A stretch of 64,000 bases of DNA from Ustilago trichophora (GCA_900323505.1 OOIN01000004.1:1674001-1738000), one strand, 5' to 3'. Counted from the first letter of the stretch, positions 29,582-40,349 are shown. Translations and numbers: made by a program. The notes: a model not told the origin generated them from the letters alone.

Positions 29582-30445
29582 TTAATCCTTCTTGAGTTCC
29601 CTCCTGATGACCATAACAGCACCCTCCTGCTGCTCATCTTCACCTCCGACAGCCTCAGCGACGCTGAATGGCACGTCGGAAGGAATCGCTGTAAGATCCA
29701 CCGCCGCTGCACCCTTGGCAGCCTCGCCCTCTGCGCTTACACCAGGTGCACGGACAACAAACACCTCCAAACCGTCACCGACCTCAATATGACGCTCGGT
29801 TGCGGAAGTGAACGAGTCGACCACAATCTTGAGCACCTCTGGCAGGGTCATTTGGCCTGGGATGGGCACAGTGTGTTCCGGTGTCGAAGTTTGATTTCGG
29901 AACATGATCTGGTTGTCAAAGAAAGGCTGAATCAACGATTGTGCGGCACCAGCTGCACGGCAGAATTCCCTCTCGTAGCTTCCTACGGGGTCGAAAGAGT
30001 ACACAGCACCCTTTCCTTCCTCGTCAAGACCACCGAGAATGTTGTAGACGTAGTAGGGGAAGAAACGTTTGCCGTACAGGATGGTGGAGATCATACGTGC
30101 GATCGAGTGAAGAGGCATCGATCGGCCATGTGCGTGACGGTACATTTCGAGTCTCTGACGAACACGGGATACGAGCGCCTCGGCGTCAGCGGCGAAACCG
30201 TTGGTGGCAAGGGTGGCCTTGTCATTAAGTCGGAAAACCTTGGGCTTGTAACGGGTCTGAATGTTGTAGCCAGTGGATTGACGGGTGTCAGAAGCGATGA
30301 CGCAGAAGTCCGTTCCACAAACAGCAGCAATGCTGCCTCCATTGGAGTCGTATGGGGAGAACTGGTGGCCGACCATGTGATCTTTGGGTGCTGCGTTGTG
30401 GGCTGGCCCGCGAGACGAGCCTGGGAAGGTACCGAAGAGCGACAT
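29582..30445 (-). CDS. PRE7: 20S proteasome subunit beta-6 (Pre7/PSMB1)
   Basis: Non-catalytic beta subunit of the 20S core particle. Intronless, 287 residues, ATG 30443-30445, TAA at 29582. Typical beta-6 blocks are HQFSPYDSNGGSIAAV (residues ~27-42, equal to the yeast HQFNPY block), ASDTRQSTGYNI, LATNGFAADAEALV, YGKRFFPYYVYNILGGLDE, KGAVYSFDPVGSYERE and DSFTSATERHIEVGDGLE. The C-terminal extension (~residues 233-275, Ala/Gly/Glu-rich) makes it ~45 residues longer than yeast Pre7 (241), before a normal basic C-terminus. It should be stably incorporated and regulated with other proteasome genes; I did not find a PACE-like element upstream. Confidence 0.97.
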   Translation of the reverse strand: MSLFGTFPGSSRGPAHNAAPKDHMVGHQFSPYDSNGGSIAAVCGTDFCVIASDTRQSTGYNIQTRYKPKVFRLNDKATLATNGFAADAEALVSRVRQRLEMYRHAHGRSMPLHSIARMISTILYGKRFFPYYVYNILGGLDEEGKGAVYSFDPVGSYEREFCRAAGAAQSLIQPFFDNQIMFRNQTSTPEHTVPIPGQMTLPEVLKIVVDSFTSATERHIEVGDGLEVFVVRAPGVSAEGEAAKGAAAVDLTAIPSDVPFSVAEAVGGEDEQQEGAVMVIRRELKKD

Positions 30446-30801
30446 TGTATGTGCTGCAATCGAATCAGCAGAAGAGATTATGAAAAGTAGCGAGATGGGA
30501 TGGAGCTGTTGAGTAGCTCGTTGCAGCGCTTAGACGTCGAAGACTGCTGCGTGGTTGTAGGTGGTGAGAGCAACGAAGAAAGTGTTGAGATGGAGGTGTC
30601 ATTTCCTGGCTTTGGCGCTCTGCAAGCCGCGTCAGTTGACTCTCTCCAAAAGGTCCAAGCGGCAGTCGTCAGCTCAGCTCCACACACGCAATTTACCAAT
30701 TTCCTCAACTCACGTGCAGAACAGCCGCACAGACCGATCAGCGAAATTTTAACAGAAACAGATGTTACATCGATATAATTTCCATTCTAGTGTCACAAAA
30801 T
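30446..30801. other. Intergenic region PRE7 / acyltransferase
   Basis: 356 bases upstream of PRE7 and downstream of the acyltransferase gene. An open frame on the plus strand (30500-30778) has no recognisable content. Confidence 0.5.
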
Positions 30802-32931
30802 CTATCGACCCTGCTCGTAAGCCACAATCGCCTCGACGATGAACTTCATCAATCTCAGGTATTGATGCACCTTGTCGGTATCCCAGACCACCGTATCGTG
30901 TCCAAGCTCCAGGTTGAGCTGGCCGCGGAAAGTGAACGATGTACCAAAAGCCTCACCAGCTCTTGTACGCACGCCGAACATGAGATCCTCTCCCACCTCC
31001 AACTTTGTTTCGTTCCCCTCTCCTGCGGCGAAGGGCAGATCGAGCTTGGACGGCAGTACAGGATCCAATAGTCCGACCATGCTGAAGTTGAGAGATGAGC
31101 CAGGACCCTGCATATTCTTCTTAGTAAGACCAGGCCGACGCTCGTCCTCACCTGCAATACCCCCAGGCCCCTGATTCTGATCCTCATCGTCCTTGAACAC
31201 TTGGAAGACGTCCTTGACGCCGTTCTTGCGGAAGCGGGTCTCGCGCTCCAGACCCATAAGGAAGCCATCGGCGTGCATAAAGCGTGGCTCAGAAAAGATG
31301 CCGTCGAATTGCTTTTGCACTTGTCTCGCCGTCTGCCACAACTGGGCAACCTGGAAAGCGTTCAGTCCTTCCCCATCGGTCGATGGCATCGATGAAAGAG
31401 AGAATAGTTCTGCAGGAGGAAGTGCGACGCCGTTGAAGCCGAGCTTGACACCGAGACTTGAGGGGGGGAGCAGTGGATCTTGTGTACTGTTTGGCTGCAA
31501 AGTGTCCATGCTTGCTCGCTGATCCAGATATCTTCTCACGGAGAAGGGGAAGCCCATGATGGTCGTCGTAGGTTGTCGGTCGCGGCTGCCGGGTGAAGTG
31601 TAGAGGTTTTCGAGCGTGTTGAGTGCACAGGCAGCAACGGCGTAGAGAAGCGATCCGACTCTAACGCTCTTGCGCTTGGAAAGCTGTGTAAGCGCTGTCG
31701 TGTCTTGGGTGGATAGACGTACCACGGACCACTTGGTCTGCGCTCCCCACCATGGCTCTTTGACGCTTTTGTCGCGGCGATTCGCCTTGAAATCGGATAG
31801 CACGGCCTTTTCCGCATTGGCCGCGCGGATTTGACAGATGACTCGGCGAATGGTCCAGAACCAGCGCAATCTTGCAAGTCGAGATGAATTGAGGGAGGGA
31901 GGCTCGTCCAATGATGTAGATGAGGCAGGCGTCGCTGGTAGCAGCTCCGGATATGTTGCCTCTATCGAGGGAGGCAGGAGCGAGGCGTAGTGGGCCTCTT
32001 GCAGGGTATCATCACTGTTCTGTTGACCTGGAGGCCCGAGGAGGCCTGTGAGCAAGGCGCACTTGATCTCCTCATTGACACTTGTATAGCGAGCTGACAT
32101 TGCGCCTGGAACGTCTGAGGATGCGTCTGCCTCGTAAGCTAGCTCCGGAAGCTGTCCGGGAAGCTGAGAGGAGGCAAGCATCTGCAGCAGCTCCCCTGCC
32201 AAGCTCGAGATGCTGAGACCGTCCGAGATGCAGTGGGCTGTGCAAAGGATGAGATCAAGATTGACCTGACCCTCACTGCTGCTCGATGGCGATGGAGGGA
32301 GCAAAATCAGCCTTGCCAACCCGAACCGGGTGTGTTGATCCAAGAATCTTCGCCTGCCATTCCACACGTACTTATCGAGCCAAGACACGACAGCATCATT
32401 GCGTGACGAAGTGTTAGTGGACCTTGATTCAATGTCGGAGCGCCATGTGTTCGGAACCCAGAGTACGCGCTGTGAAGCGCTCTCAAGTAAGTCCAGAGTC
32501 GACTCTGGAAGGTCAAAGATGAAGTGAGGCTCGAAGGAGCTTGAGCCGTCTTCCGCCGCTTCACCGGCGTGTCGTTTTGAAGCGGCCTCTTGAGGGTCTA
32601 GCGAGGTGCCTTCCGGTGTCAGTGTCTCCACGTGAGCACTGAGCAGCGGGTGACGACGGCAAAGGAGTGCCCAGACCAGTGTGAGGCGGCGTACGAGCTG
32701 CTCATAGGCATGGGCAGGACAGCTGAGAGGAAGACGGTAGAAGATGTCGGTCCTGCCTTCGTGGAGCGTAGCCATGGTATTGAAGAAGGACTCGACCAAG
32801 CCCATCCTGCGCACATAGCGACGTGGAATTTTGGAGCAACGCTTCCATCCGAAGGGGGAAGGCTTGGTGCGATCAACATCGAACAAGGTTCTGTTGAACC
32901 TCGTTTCCGAAGTCGTTGGCACTGAGAGCAT
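30802..32931 (-). CDS. HxxxD-type acyltransferase (condensation/alcohol acetyltransferase-like)
   Basis: Intronless frame of 709 residues. The motif TAHCISDG (His ~232, Asp ~236) fits the HHxxxDG active site of CoA-dependent acyltransferases, NRPS condensation domains and fungal alcohol acetyltransferases, with the first His replaced by Ala as in many AATases. Other supporting parts are an N-terminal segment with LVESFFNTMATLHEG and FYRLPL, the strand GFPFSVRRYLDQ in the middle, and a C-terminal half with LNFSMVGLLD and FTFRGQLNLELGHDT, where the tunnel-floor loop is expected. It carries no carrier protein or adenylation domain and no signal peptide, so it is not a complete NRPS. The substrate is unknown; acylation of an alcohol or amine with an acyl-CoA is the most likely chemistry. 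Confidence 0.75.
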   Translation of the reverse strand: MLSVPTTSETRFNRTLFDVDRTKPSPFGWKRCSKIPRRYVRRMGLVESFFNTMATLHEGRTDIFYRLPLSCPAHAYEQLVRRLTLVWALLCRRHPLLSAHVETLTPEGTSLDPQEAASKRHAGEAAEDGSSSFEPHFIFDLPESTLDLLESASQRVLWVPNTWRSDIESRSTNTSSRNDAVVSWLDKYVWNGRRRFLDQHTRFGLARLILLPPSPSSSSEGQVNLDLILCTAHCISDGLSISSLAGELLQMLASSQLPGQLPELAYEADASSDVPGAMSARYTSVNEEIKCALLTGLLGPPGQQNSDDTLQEAHYASLLPPSIEATYPELLPATPASSTSLDEPPSLNSSRLARLRWFWTIRRVICQIRAANAEKAVLSDFKANRRDKSVKEPWWGAQTKWSVVRLSTQDTTALTQLSKRKSVRVGSLLYAVAACALNTLENLYTSPGSRDRQPTTTIMGFPFSVRRYLDQRASMDTLQPNSTQDPLLPPSSLGVKLGFNGVALPPAELFSLSSMPSTDGEGLNAFQVAQLWQTARQVQKQFDGIFSEPRFMHADGFLMGLERETRFRKNGVKDVFQVFKDDEDQNQGPGGIAGEDERRPGLTKKNMQGPGSSLNFSMVGLLDPVLPSKLDLPFAAGEGNETKLEVGEDLMFGVRTRAGEAFGTSFTFRGQLNLELGHDTVVWDTDKVHQYLRLMKFIVEAIVAYEQGR

Positions 32932-33811
32932 GGTGGCGGTGGTTCAAAGCCAAGGAAGGGGTCGCGCTTCGTAGTGGGCCTTGTCTCTGCAGAAGCATGC
33001 GGGTGGCTCGACCCTTATAACGACATGATCGACCGGATTGTGTTGCTCGAACGGTCAAGATGATGGTGGAACGAGTCCCACATCTTACACCTCGCATGCA
33101 AGCACTCCTACCACTCGCATTGCCGAGCCTCGCCCAAGACGAAGGCCATTGTAAAATTCGAGGCAATCGCACAGGGTCTATCGGTCAAAGCATCTTTCCG
33201 CATTTCCTGACGATGTCATGATGGGTCGTACGGACACTACGAGCTCTCGCCTTCCGTAACGACGGCAAGGAAACGTTCGCTGTTGGAGAAGGTTGTTGCA
33301 CGGAAATGAGAAGATGCGATATGAGCGAAACCATTGCGGTCGAGCCCGATTGAGGATGAATTCTCCGATTTTCGATCGATTCAACTGCAATTCCCCCCAC
33401 ACTCTGTCCACAACTGTGCTGAGCTGCACAGCCGAGACCCCTCTTCACGCCTCTCTGCGGTGCTCTCCGTGTGCTGCTGCTGCCCCTCTCTTTGGCAGAG
33501 CAGAGAATGGTCCCTGCATCCATCGATCTCGATCTTCTCTTATCCGAGATTTTGCAGGCTGCTGTGCACTGTACTTTTGCTCCACACTAGCAGCAATTGC
33601 TCAAACAGCAACAGGCTCATCAGTAAGACCCACCTTCAGCGGGGTGTCTCCATCCATCCATTCATCGACCGCTCCACACACTTTCCTTTCACGGCACTAT
33701 CGCTCTGACAAGATCTCGACCGACATCGAGTTCAACGGACAACTCTTAAAAGCAACACCCAACTTTGGCGCCAGTCGGCGAGCTGATTGTTATTGTAGCT
33801 CCATCTGCATC
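32932..33811. other. Divergent intergenic region
   Basis: 880 bases between the acyltransferase start and the start chosen for the membrane-protein gene. From 33293 the plus-strand frame is open into the membrane protein (173 codons); that part is Ser/His/Cys-rich without family character, and I treat it as leader. Confidence 0.5.
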
Positions 33812-36595
33812 ATGGCGGAAGAGGCGACCCAGAAGACATCAGGACCTGCGGTAGAACAGAGCCCGGCAGTAGCTGAATCCAACACCTTGCGACCTTCTAA
33901 CCAAGGAGCGCCATCTCCTCCCATAGAAAGACGCATCTCGTCTTCGCAACAACCCTTGCGCCACGGCAGGAAACCTATCTATCCCGACAGCGATGCAGAA
34001 GCGGAAGGTCTCGATGCTGATGTCGACGACGAAGAGCTCGAGACTGGCCTTCCACCTGGTCAGGGCGATCACGAGCGGAGTTCGCTTTTGGGCGGCTCGT
34101 CAAGAAGTGGTCATGGCAACGCCGCCATAGGTCCTCTGGATCGCGCGTGGCTCAAGATTTCCAAGCTCTGGGGAGGCGACAAAGCCTACTCAGCAAGGCT
34201 CGTTCGTCGTCGCAAGCAGCGAAGGACTGCGGCTGCTTCAGCGTCTCGCAGGAACTCCAGATCCATCCACACTTCGTCCGCTGCTTCCTTTTCCGCATGG
34301 AGGCACGAACACCCCTTCATCATGCGCTCGCTCTACACTGTAGCCGCACTTCTCCTCACTCTGCTCGTTCTCATCATCGTTGCTGTGTCTCACCTCTATC
34401 TGGCCACCCTCAAGTCCCCCTCCCCCGAAGCACAGTCGCGCATTCTCGACGAGTCCCTTTTACTCAAAGGCCCAGATCGTCTGCAGTTGCTCAACATCTC
34501 GGACGAAGGCATCTTGGTCCGCGTCGATGCACGCCTCGGTCTCGATCCTGATCATGCTCTCGACCTCTGGCTCGGTCAACGTGGCAAGCAAGGCTGGTGG
34601 AAGAACAAGGAACGCAAGCTCGTTGAATGGGGCATGGGTAAAGTGGCAGGTGTCCAAGTCGATGTTGGAGAGGTTCGTCTGGCCGAAATCGGCGCTTCTT
34701 GGGAGCAGCAGGTGCTGCCACCTGCCGTTGCTGCGTTGGCCGAGTTTGATCCTCGCGATATGCTCGCCTTCCATCTCGACCCTCTTGTGTTGCCTCTGCC
34801 TCCCTTGAATCGCAAGATTCATGGTGGCAAGGACGATAAGGACGCCCTCCGACCTCCCATCCTTGGCAATCACAGCACGCCTGCAGCTCAGCACAACATG
34901 AGCCCGCTCAACCTCACCGTGCTGCTCAAACCTGTCGTCCCCGCCCCTTACATTATGGACTACGCCCAGCACGCCATCAAGAAGGGTATCGCTCAGCTCG
35001 ACGTCAAGATCGCCAACTTGCGTGTCCGCGGTTTGGCCAAATCCGAAATTCACGGCATCAATCACGGTCGCAAAGCTGGCTTCTTTGACGTTCCTCGTCG
35101 CATTGACATTGCGCAGCACCACATTCGCAGCCCCGTACACGAGAAAGTGCCCAAGCTGGACAACGACACCAATACTGATGACATGCTCAAGCTCGACGGG
35201 TACGAGTTCTTCGAGATCGGCAAGGATGACGATGACAAGGATGACGATAAGGAGACTTTCTTGTCAACGATGGTGATGCGTGCGCTTGGCATCAAAGCTA
35301 AGGCACAGGCAAAGAATCCCCTGGGCAAAGTGTTGCAGGGCCACGTGCGCTACAGTCTGCCGTTCGGCATCTTCCTGCCTGTCGATGGTATCTCGCCACC
35401 TGCTAAACATCCTAAGGATGACAAGATCAAGCCAAGCGAGGGCGGGCAAAATGGTCCGGACGCGTCTGTCCTGATGGCTGCTGTTGCTACTGAGCCGTTC
35501 CAGCTCACAGGGCAAAAGGTGATCGATCTTGAGCTGCTTGGACGCGTTGTACCGCCTCCGCAAGAACAAATGATGCAAGCTATAGGGGCATCATCTGGCA
35601 AACAGTACTCGATCATGTGCCCTGTCTGCCAGGGTGCTGGTCAAGACTTCGCTGCACACGCTTCTGAGTTTGGAGACTCGCCTCAATCAGCGGCACTCAG
35701 CAACTTCCTCAGTCGCTTCCTCCGCGGCGAGGCCAACACAGTCTACGTCCGAGGCGGATCGCCCTTCCGCGAATCCAAGTGCTCCAAGCCTTCCAACAGC
35801 TCTGCTGGCATCAGTGCCATCGATGAGATCCCAGGCGATGGTTCCGAGCTGCCCGACTGGATGGACTCTGCACTGCGCCTTGTCGACATCCCCATCTCCT
35901 TCCCCGGAGCCAAAGTGACCGAGCTCATCAAGAACGTTACCATTGACGATCTCAAGATCACCCCTCATCCATTTGAGAAGGATAAGCTGCTTTGCAGCGG
36001 AACTGTGATGGGTGAGATGAACATGCCTGGTCAGCTGAGCAGCATCGATGTAAAGATTACGCATCTGTGGCCTGACATCCTCGTGTACGATGGTCTTCCG
36101 CCGAGCATGCGCAAGAGTCTTCCGTCAGCAGCTGCAAATGCGCCAATGGGCCGAGTCAACATGCTCAATGGCGCCCTGGACAGTCTGAAGCGACTTGCGT
36201 TCCTCGACGTCGATCTGGAGGAGCTTGCTACTGCCGACGACCCGAAGAAGCCGGAGCCTGAACCAGCACCGCCTCTCCCCGACCCGCTGCCAGAGAAAGC
36301 TTTTGGTCGTGTGAGGCCGTACGATTTCGCTCCAGCGGAAACATTTGTCGATCCTACGGATCCCAAGGGAGAGCGAAAGCTGCTGCGAGCAGTGCTCAAG
36401 GATGTGCCATTCACAGTGCTCCCCGGTCGCAGCTCTATCTTCAGGTCGTTTACCTGGAAGCTTGTGACTGGCCAGGGAGCGTTGGTGGGCATCGAGGGCA
36501 CAAGCCGGGCCAAGATCTGGAATTCGGGTCTGGGACAGCTCCAGCTGCGCAACCTGCCTGTCAAGGGGGCGTTTATGCTCGGGAAGCGTGACTAG
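33812..36595 (+). CDS. Single-pass membrane protein, possibly Tag1-like (vacuolar) family
   Basis: From the ATG at 33812 (MAEEATQKTSG) the product has 927 residues. Residues 1-~165 are disordered and charged, with a basic cluster (RLVRRRKQRRTAAA) before one hydrophobic helix at ~175-198 (VAALLLTLLVLIIVAV). This is a type II signal anchor: the basic side stays cytosolic and the ~730-residue C-terminal part is lumenal or extracellular. That part looks beta-rich, with sites such as NISD and NVTI for N-glycosylation, and a CPVCQGAG segment near ~600. The layout and strand patterns resemble fungal DUF3712/LEA-14-like proteins, among them yeast vacuolar Tag1 (Ylr173w); this is a tentative match by architecture. 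The related giant gene lies 4.2 kb downstream on the same strand. Confidence 0.8.
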   Translation: MAEEATQKTSGPAVEQSPAVAESNTLRPSNQGAPSPPIERRISSSQQPLRHGRKPIYPDSDAEAEGLDADVDDEELETGLPPGQGDHERSSLLGGSSRSGHGNAAIGPLDRAWLKISKLWGGDKAYSARLVRRRKQRRTAAASASRRNSRSIHTSSAASFSAWRHEHPFIMRSLYTVAALLLTLLVLIIVAVSHLYLATLKSPSPEAQSRILDESLLLKGPDRLQLLNISDEGILVRVDARLGLDPDHALDLWLGQRGKQGWWKNKERKLVEWGMGKVAGVQVDVGEVRLAEIGASWEQQVLPPAVAALAEFDPRDMLAFHLDPLVLPLPPLNRKIHGGKDDKDALRPPILGNHSTPAAQHNMSPLNLTVLLKPVVPAPYIMDYAQHAIKKGIAQLDVKIANLRVRGLAKSEIHGINHGRKAGFFDVPRRIDIAQHHIRSPVHEKVPKLDNDTNTDDMLKLDGYEFFEIGKDDDDKDDDKETFLSTMVMRALGIKAKAQAKNPLGKVLQGHVRYSLPFGIFLPVDGISPPAKHPKDDKIKPSEGGQNGPDASVLMAAVATEPFQLTGQKVIDLELLGRVVPPPQEQMMQAIGASSGKQYSIMCPVCQGAGQDFAAHASEFGDSPQSAALSNFLSRFLRGEANTVYVRGGSPFRESKCSKPSNSSAGISAIDEIPGDGSELPDWMDSALRLVDIPISFPGAKVTELIKNVTIDDLKITPHPFEKDKLLCSGTVMGEMNMPGQLSSIDVKITHLWPDILVYDGLPPSMRKSLPSAAANAPMGRVNMLNGALDSLKRLAFLDVDLEELATADDPKKPEPEPAPPLPDPLPEKAFGRVRPYDFAPAETFVDPTDPKGERKLLRAVLKDVPFTVLPGRSSIFRSFTWKLVTGQGALVGIEGTSRAKIWNSGLGQLQLRNLPVKGAFMLGKRD

Positions 36596-37793
36596 CCAAA
36601 CTCTACGTATGGCTCCTTTCTGTTGGAGCCATTGTCTCATCAGTCAGTTCTAAGTTCTGTTTTTCGTCGTCTGTTGTTGTTCTCGTACAATTTTTGTATC
36701 TGCGTCGGTCTCATTGCTCTTGCTCAACGTGTGTATGTTGGATCGGATGATGGCAACGCTGGCAGTGTGTGTATGAAGACGTTGTATTTTTGCAGCCGAC
36801 AAAGACTCTTTGAGACTGATCCCTCGAGTCTGATAGGCTTTGGATCCTAATCTTTTGTGTTGCGTGAAGATGCTACATCCGACATGCTGAGGAGCCCCAC
36901 ACTGCCCCAAACCCTACCATGAAGCGGTTAAGACCGCCTTGGCCGCACATGCTTTCGCCCTGAGAATCAAGTGGTGCCTGACGATCCTCTGTTACGTTTG
37001 GGAGAAGGCTGGGAGAGAGGTTGAAATTCGAATTGCGGAGAAGAAAGGGAGCATCTCGCCTGTGTGCTTGTGGCTTGACGGTGCTGCATTCGGCTGTAGA
37101 CAGGGAAGGAGAGGGAAAAAAAAAAGGACGTGAAAGAGCTGGCGGAGCTTGAAATTCCGACCGCTTTGCCCTTGTGACGGCGAGTCGAACTGCCAAAAAC
37201 CCTCCTAAACCGCCGTAGAACTCATTGCACATGCAATATGGGGAGGATATGGTTGTCCTGAGAATGAGTTGATTGTGCACAAGATAGCGAGCAAGCTGTC
37301 ACAATCTCCACGCTGCAATGCTGAGTGCGGAGTCAAACGCGTGGTTGGGATCGACAGCGGCAGCAAGATCGACCATCTTGAGTTGAGAGTGTGCATGCAC
37401 ACGTCAAGTCATTTTAAGTTGCGAGTGAGTTGCTGGATCGATCTAAAGCAAGGAGATCGGGCCAACTGTGTAGCTCACAAACAACTCTTTCTTAGGGCTG
37501 ACCGGACCACGAGACCCAACAGCTACCCCACTCTGCACTCTTGGATGGTTCCTGCTTTGTGGGGGATTCTTTGGGGGGAGGGCAGCTTACAGAAGAAGTG
37601 ACAAATTTGAGAACCCTGGATGAGTGAAACCGAGCTTTGTTTTCCATCTTTCCAAGTCTCTTTGATCCTCATCTGCTGTCGATGTCATAACCACCGACAC
37701 AGCCATTCGAAGTCGACTTGAAGCTGAGATGGACACATGCGGGGCAATGTTGGAGGCAACCTTGCTTCTCACTCAATGGGGGAAGGGAACAAC

Positions 37794-37822
37794 GTACAGT
37801 ACAGTACAGTACAGTACAGTAC
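37794..37822. repeat. (GTACA)5GTAC array
   Basis: Five perfect head-to-tail GTACA units plus GTAC, the most regular array of this family in the window. Confidence 0.95.
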
Positions 37823-38343
37823 CAAGCTTGCGAAAAGGTCAGGCCAAACAAAAAGTTCCCATGAAAGTTTGCAAATTGTGCCAGACGCGCAGTGGAGCGC
37901 AGGGAGGCTTTGGTTGGTTAATGGTTGGTCTGGTCTGGGCGCTCCTTTTTCCAGGCCCCCCGGCGAGCTAAGCGAGGCACAACAAGACAGCGATGCAGCT
38001 CTTTGAAATACACACAGTATCGAGACGGTAGAGCCTGTCTTGTGCGGCTGTTCATCGGCTTTCTTTTGCTCCTCCCCCGCAGTCAACACTCACAAAGAGA
38101 TAAAAGTAGGATTGTAAAGTAGTCGAGACTGTGGTGGAAGAGATTGAGTGGAATTCATTGGCGATATTTCAAAGAGTTGGAAAGAGTTCCTTTTTTGTCA
38201 GACAAGACGATGCTAAGCGAGGGGGGAAGGGTACATTGTTCGTCGTTTCAACATTGTTCCTAGGCAACGGTAGCCTAGCAGCGGTATCGATTGCAAAGTA
38301 AATGTATACTATAGCCTTCCGCCTAGCATGCAGCGTGACGGGC

Positions 38344-38357
38344 GTACTGTACTGTAC
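38344..38357. repeat. Short GTACTG array
   Basis: GTACTGTACTGTAC, two units plus GTAC. Confidence 0.9.
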
Positions 38358-38688
38358 TTTTCAACTCAGCCTTCGCCACTGTATCCAATTTTAATTTCTA
38401 GAAAAGCGAATCAGGCACCAGACGAGAGGACCTGTAACGTCGATCCCCAAATCGGCATTGGAAAAAAAAAAAACCCCAAACCCAAATCGATCCGCGCCCC
38501 GACCTCCTCGCGTAGCAATTTCCAACTTGTCAGTCGGCAGCAGAGCCAGTTTAGCTGTGACCTACGTTGTGCAGAATTGTACAATATGTACCCAATCTAC
38601 ACGACTGCAAATTTGATTGATTGTTGCTGCACGCCGGCTCATGTCGAATGTTGCCCCGCACACCGAAAAAAATCCTATTCTGTACATT

Positions 38689-38708
38689 ACAGTACAGTAC
38701 TGTACTGT
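38689..38708. repeat. Perfect 20-bp GTACAG/GTACTG palindrome
   Basis: The 20 bases are identical to their reverse complement, with GTACA units on the left and GTACT units on the right. Confidence 0.95.
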
Positions 38709-39694
38709 GCGGTGCGAGGCAGAGGTAAGATTCGCAGGGCAGATGTCAAGTTTTCATTTTTCACGCTAAGAACATTCGTTGCCATGCAAACCAGGGCTGC
38801 TTTAGCCCTCGGTACTATGGCTGCGGGCAAAGGACTACCAAAGCGACAGCTATTTCTGACACCGCCCTTGTGTTTTCCCCCCATCCGTGTCAATTGGGTA
38901 GGTATGATCTGAGCTTGCTTGCTGCGCTAGATGAAAGGGCAGAAAAAGGAAGCGTGCCATACGAGAGAAGCTATGCAGTATAGGACGCACGACCCTCGGA
39001 CAAAATCCAAAGAGGACGATCATGGTTACAGGTCTCGATGTGCCGCGCATCCCGGCTGCTGCAGATGGGCCGCGATTCTGTTTGCTTTTCTGGTTACAGT
39101 AGGTTTGTATCACGAGCACAGCGTTTAACAGTGGCGGCCTTCGAATTTAGCAAAAAGAAGACGGAAAAATTTACAGCGACACAAACAATATATGCAGAGG
39201 CCTCTTTACCAATGCAGCTTTTCGCCAAGTGGCCAACCGACGCTTCATCCAACTCGTTCATCCATCCACCACCATGCTATTCCAGCCATGACCTCGAAAC
39301 AGCTGTCTTGCAATCCGAAACAACACCAAGACAGAACAATGTATAAAGGCAAGATGGCCTCAACGTGTTTTTCTGTGTACAAAAATTAACCTAGCTGCAA
39401 CAGACTTCCTCATCCGTCTTCGCTTGTGGCATCATGCAGCTGAGATTTTTTTTTTCTTGAATTATTTTCAGTGCTTTTTTCGCCTTCCGCCTCGCTCGAG
39501 CCTCGCTTGTGACACTCCGCACTCAGTTCTCGACTCGTTCTGGTCCTTTTCCGTCTCTCTTTCCTTTTCGGCAGTGAATCCTGAGCCGCCGCCCTCGCCA
39601 TCGCCGCCGCTGTCTCTCTTTCTCTGTTTCTTTCTTGGGTTGGCCTAATACCCCGCCTCCAATCAGCGCTCTCTGCCACAGTTCACAAGAACCT

Positions 39695-39727
39695 CATCCA
39701 TCCATCCAACCATCCATCCGTCCATCC
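39695..39727. repeat. Imperfect (ATCC)n tract
   Basis: Tetranucleotide ATCC repeated with single-base changes in the pyrimidine-rich leader of the giant gene. Confidence 0.85.
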
Positions 39728-39897
39728 GCTTCAGGGCATCATGCATTGACGATGCGTCTTTGGCGTTCAAACCCCTCCTCTTGGCCCTTTACTAATTGTC
39801 CTGTCTCTCTGTCTCCGCTTCCGATCCAAGACAGCTCGCCCAGCGCCCAGCTTGCCATCTGCATCTGCATCCGCCCTTCCTATCTGAAGCTTAGCTG

Positions 39898-39898
<1 letters not shown>

Positions 39899-39933
<35 letters not shown>
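39899..39933. repeat. Compound (TC)n(AC)n tract
   Basis: TC units to 39910 followed by AC units to 39933, ~0.84 kb upstream of the giant gene start. Confidence 0.95.
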
Positions 39934-40325
39934 AATGGTCCCGCGTGCGCCGTCCACCTCTGCAACGTCTTGCAGCTCTGCTCGAGCCTAGCAGACTAGC
40001 CGCCCTTGCACAACTTTGCCCCGTCCTCTCCATCTTTGCAAAAAAAAACAAAAAACAAAAATGGATCGCCCTCTTGGACCTTCTGCTGAGTTTGGACCGT
40101 CTCGTTTGACTGCTGCTCGATGCGTGTCTCATCCTTGCCTCTTTGGTCTTGTCCTGCCCAGTGCCGCCGTTGTCTGTCCCCCTTCCTCACGCTGCACCCC
40201 AGATCCCCCTTGACTTTTGGTTCGCCCCCCTTCCGCTTTGAGCCAAAGTCGCTGTCAACGCCATCCCACTCAGCAGCCTCTGACGTTGTCGCCACCATTC
40301 TTCCCCTTCCCCGACTCTCACCCGT

Positions 40326-40349
40326 CATCACCACCACCACCACCACCAT
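40326..40349. repeat. (CAC/ACC)n trinucleotide tract
   Basis: About seven ACC units, probably within the 5' leader of the giant gene. Confidence 0.85.

Noticed and set aside
38328..38912. 194-codon plus-strand ORF
   Set aside because: It runs through two GTACTG arrays and an A run, and its translation is low-complexity with repeats of YSTVLYC type.
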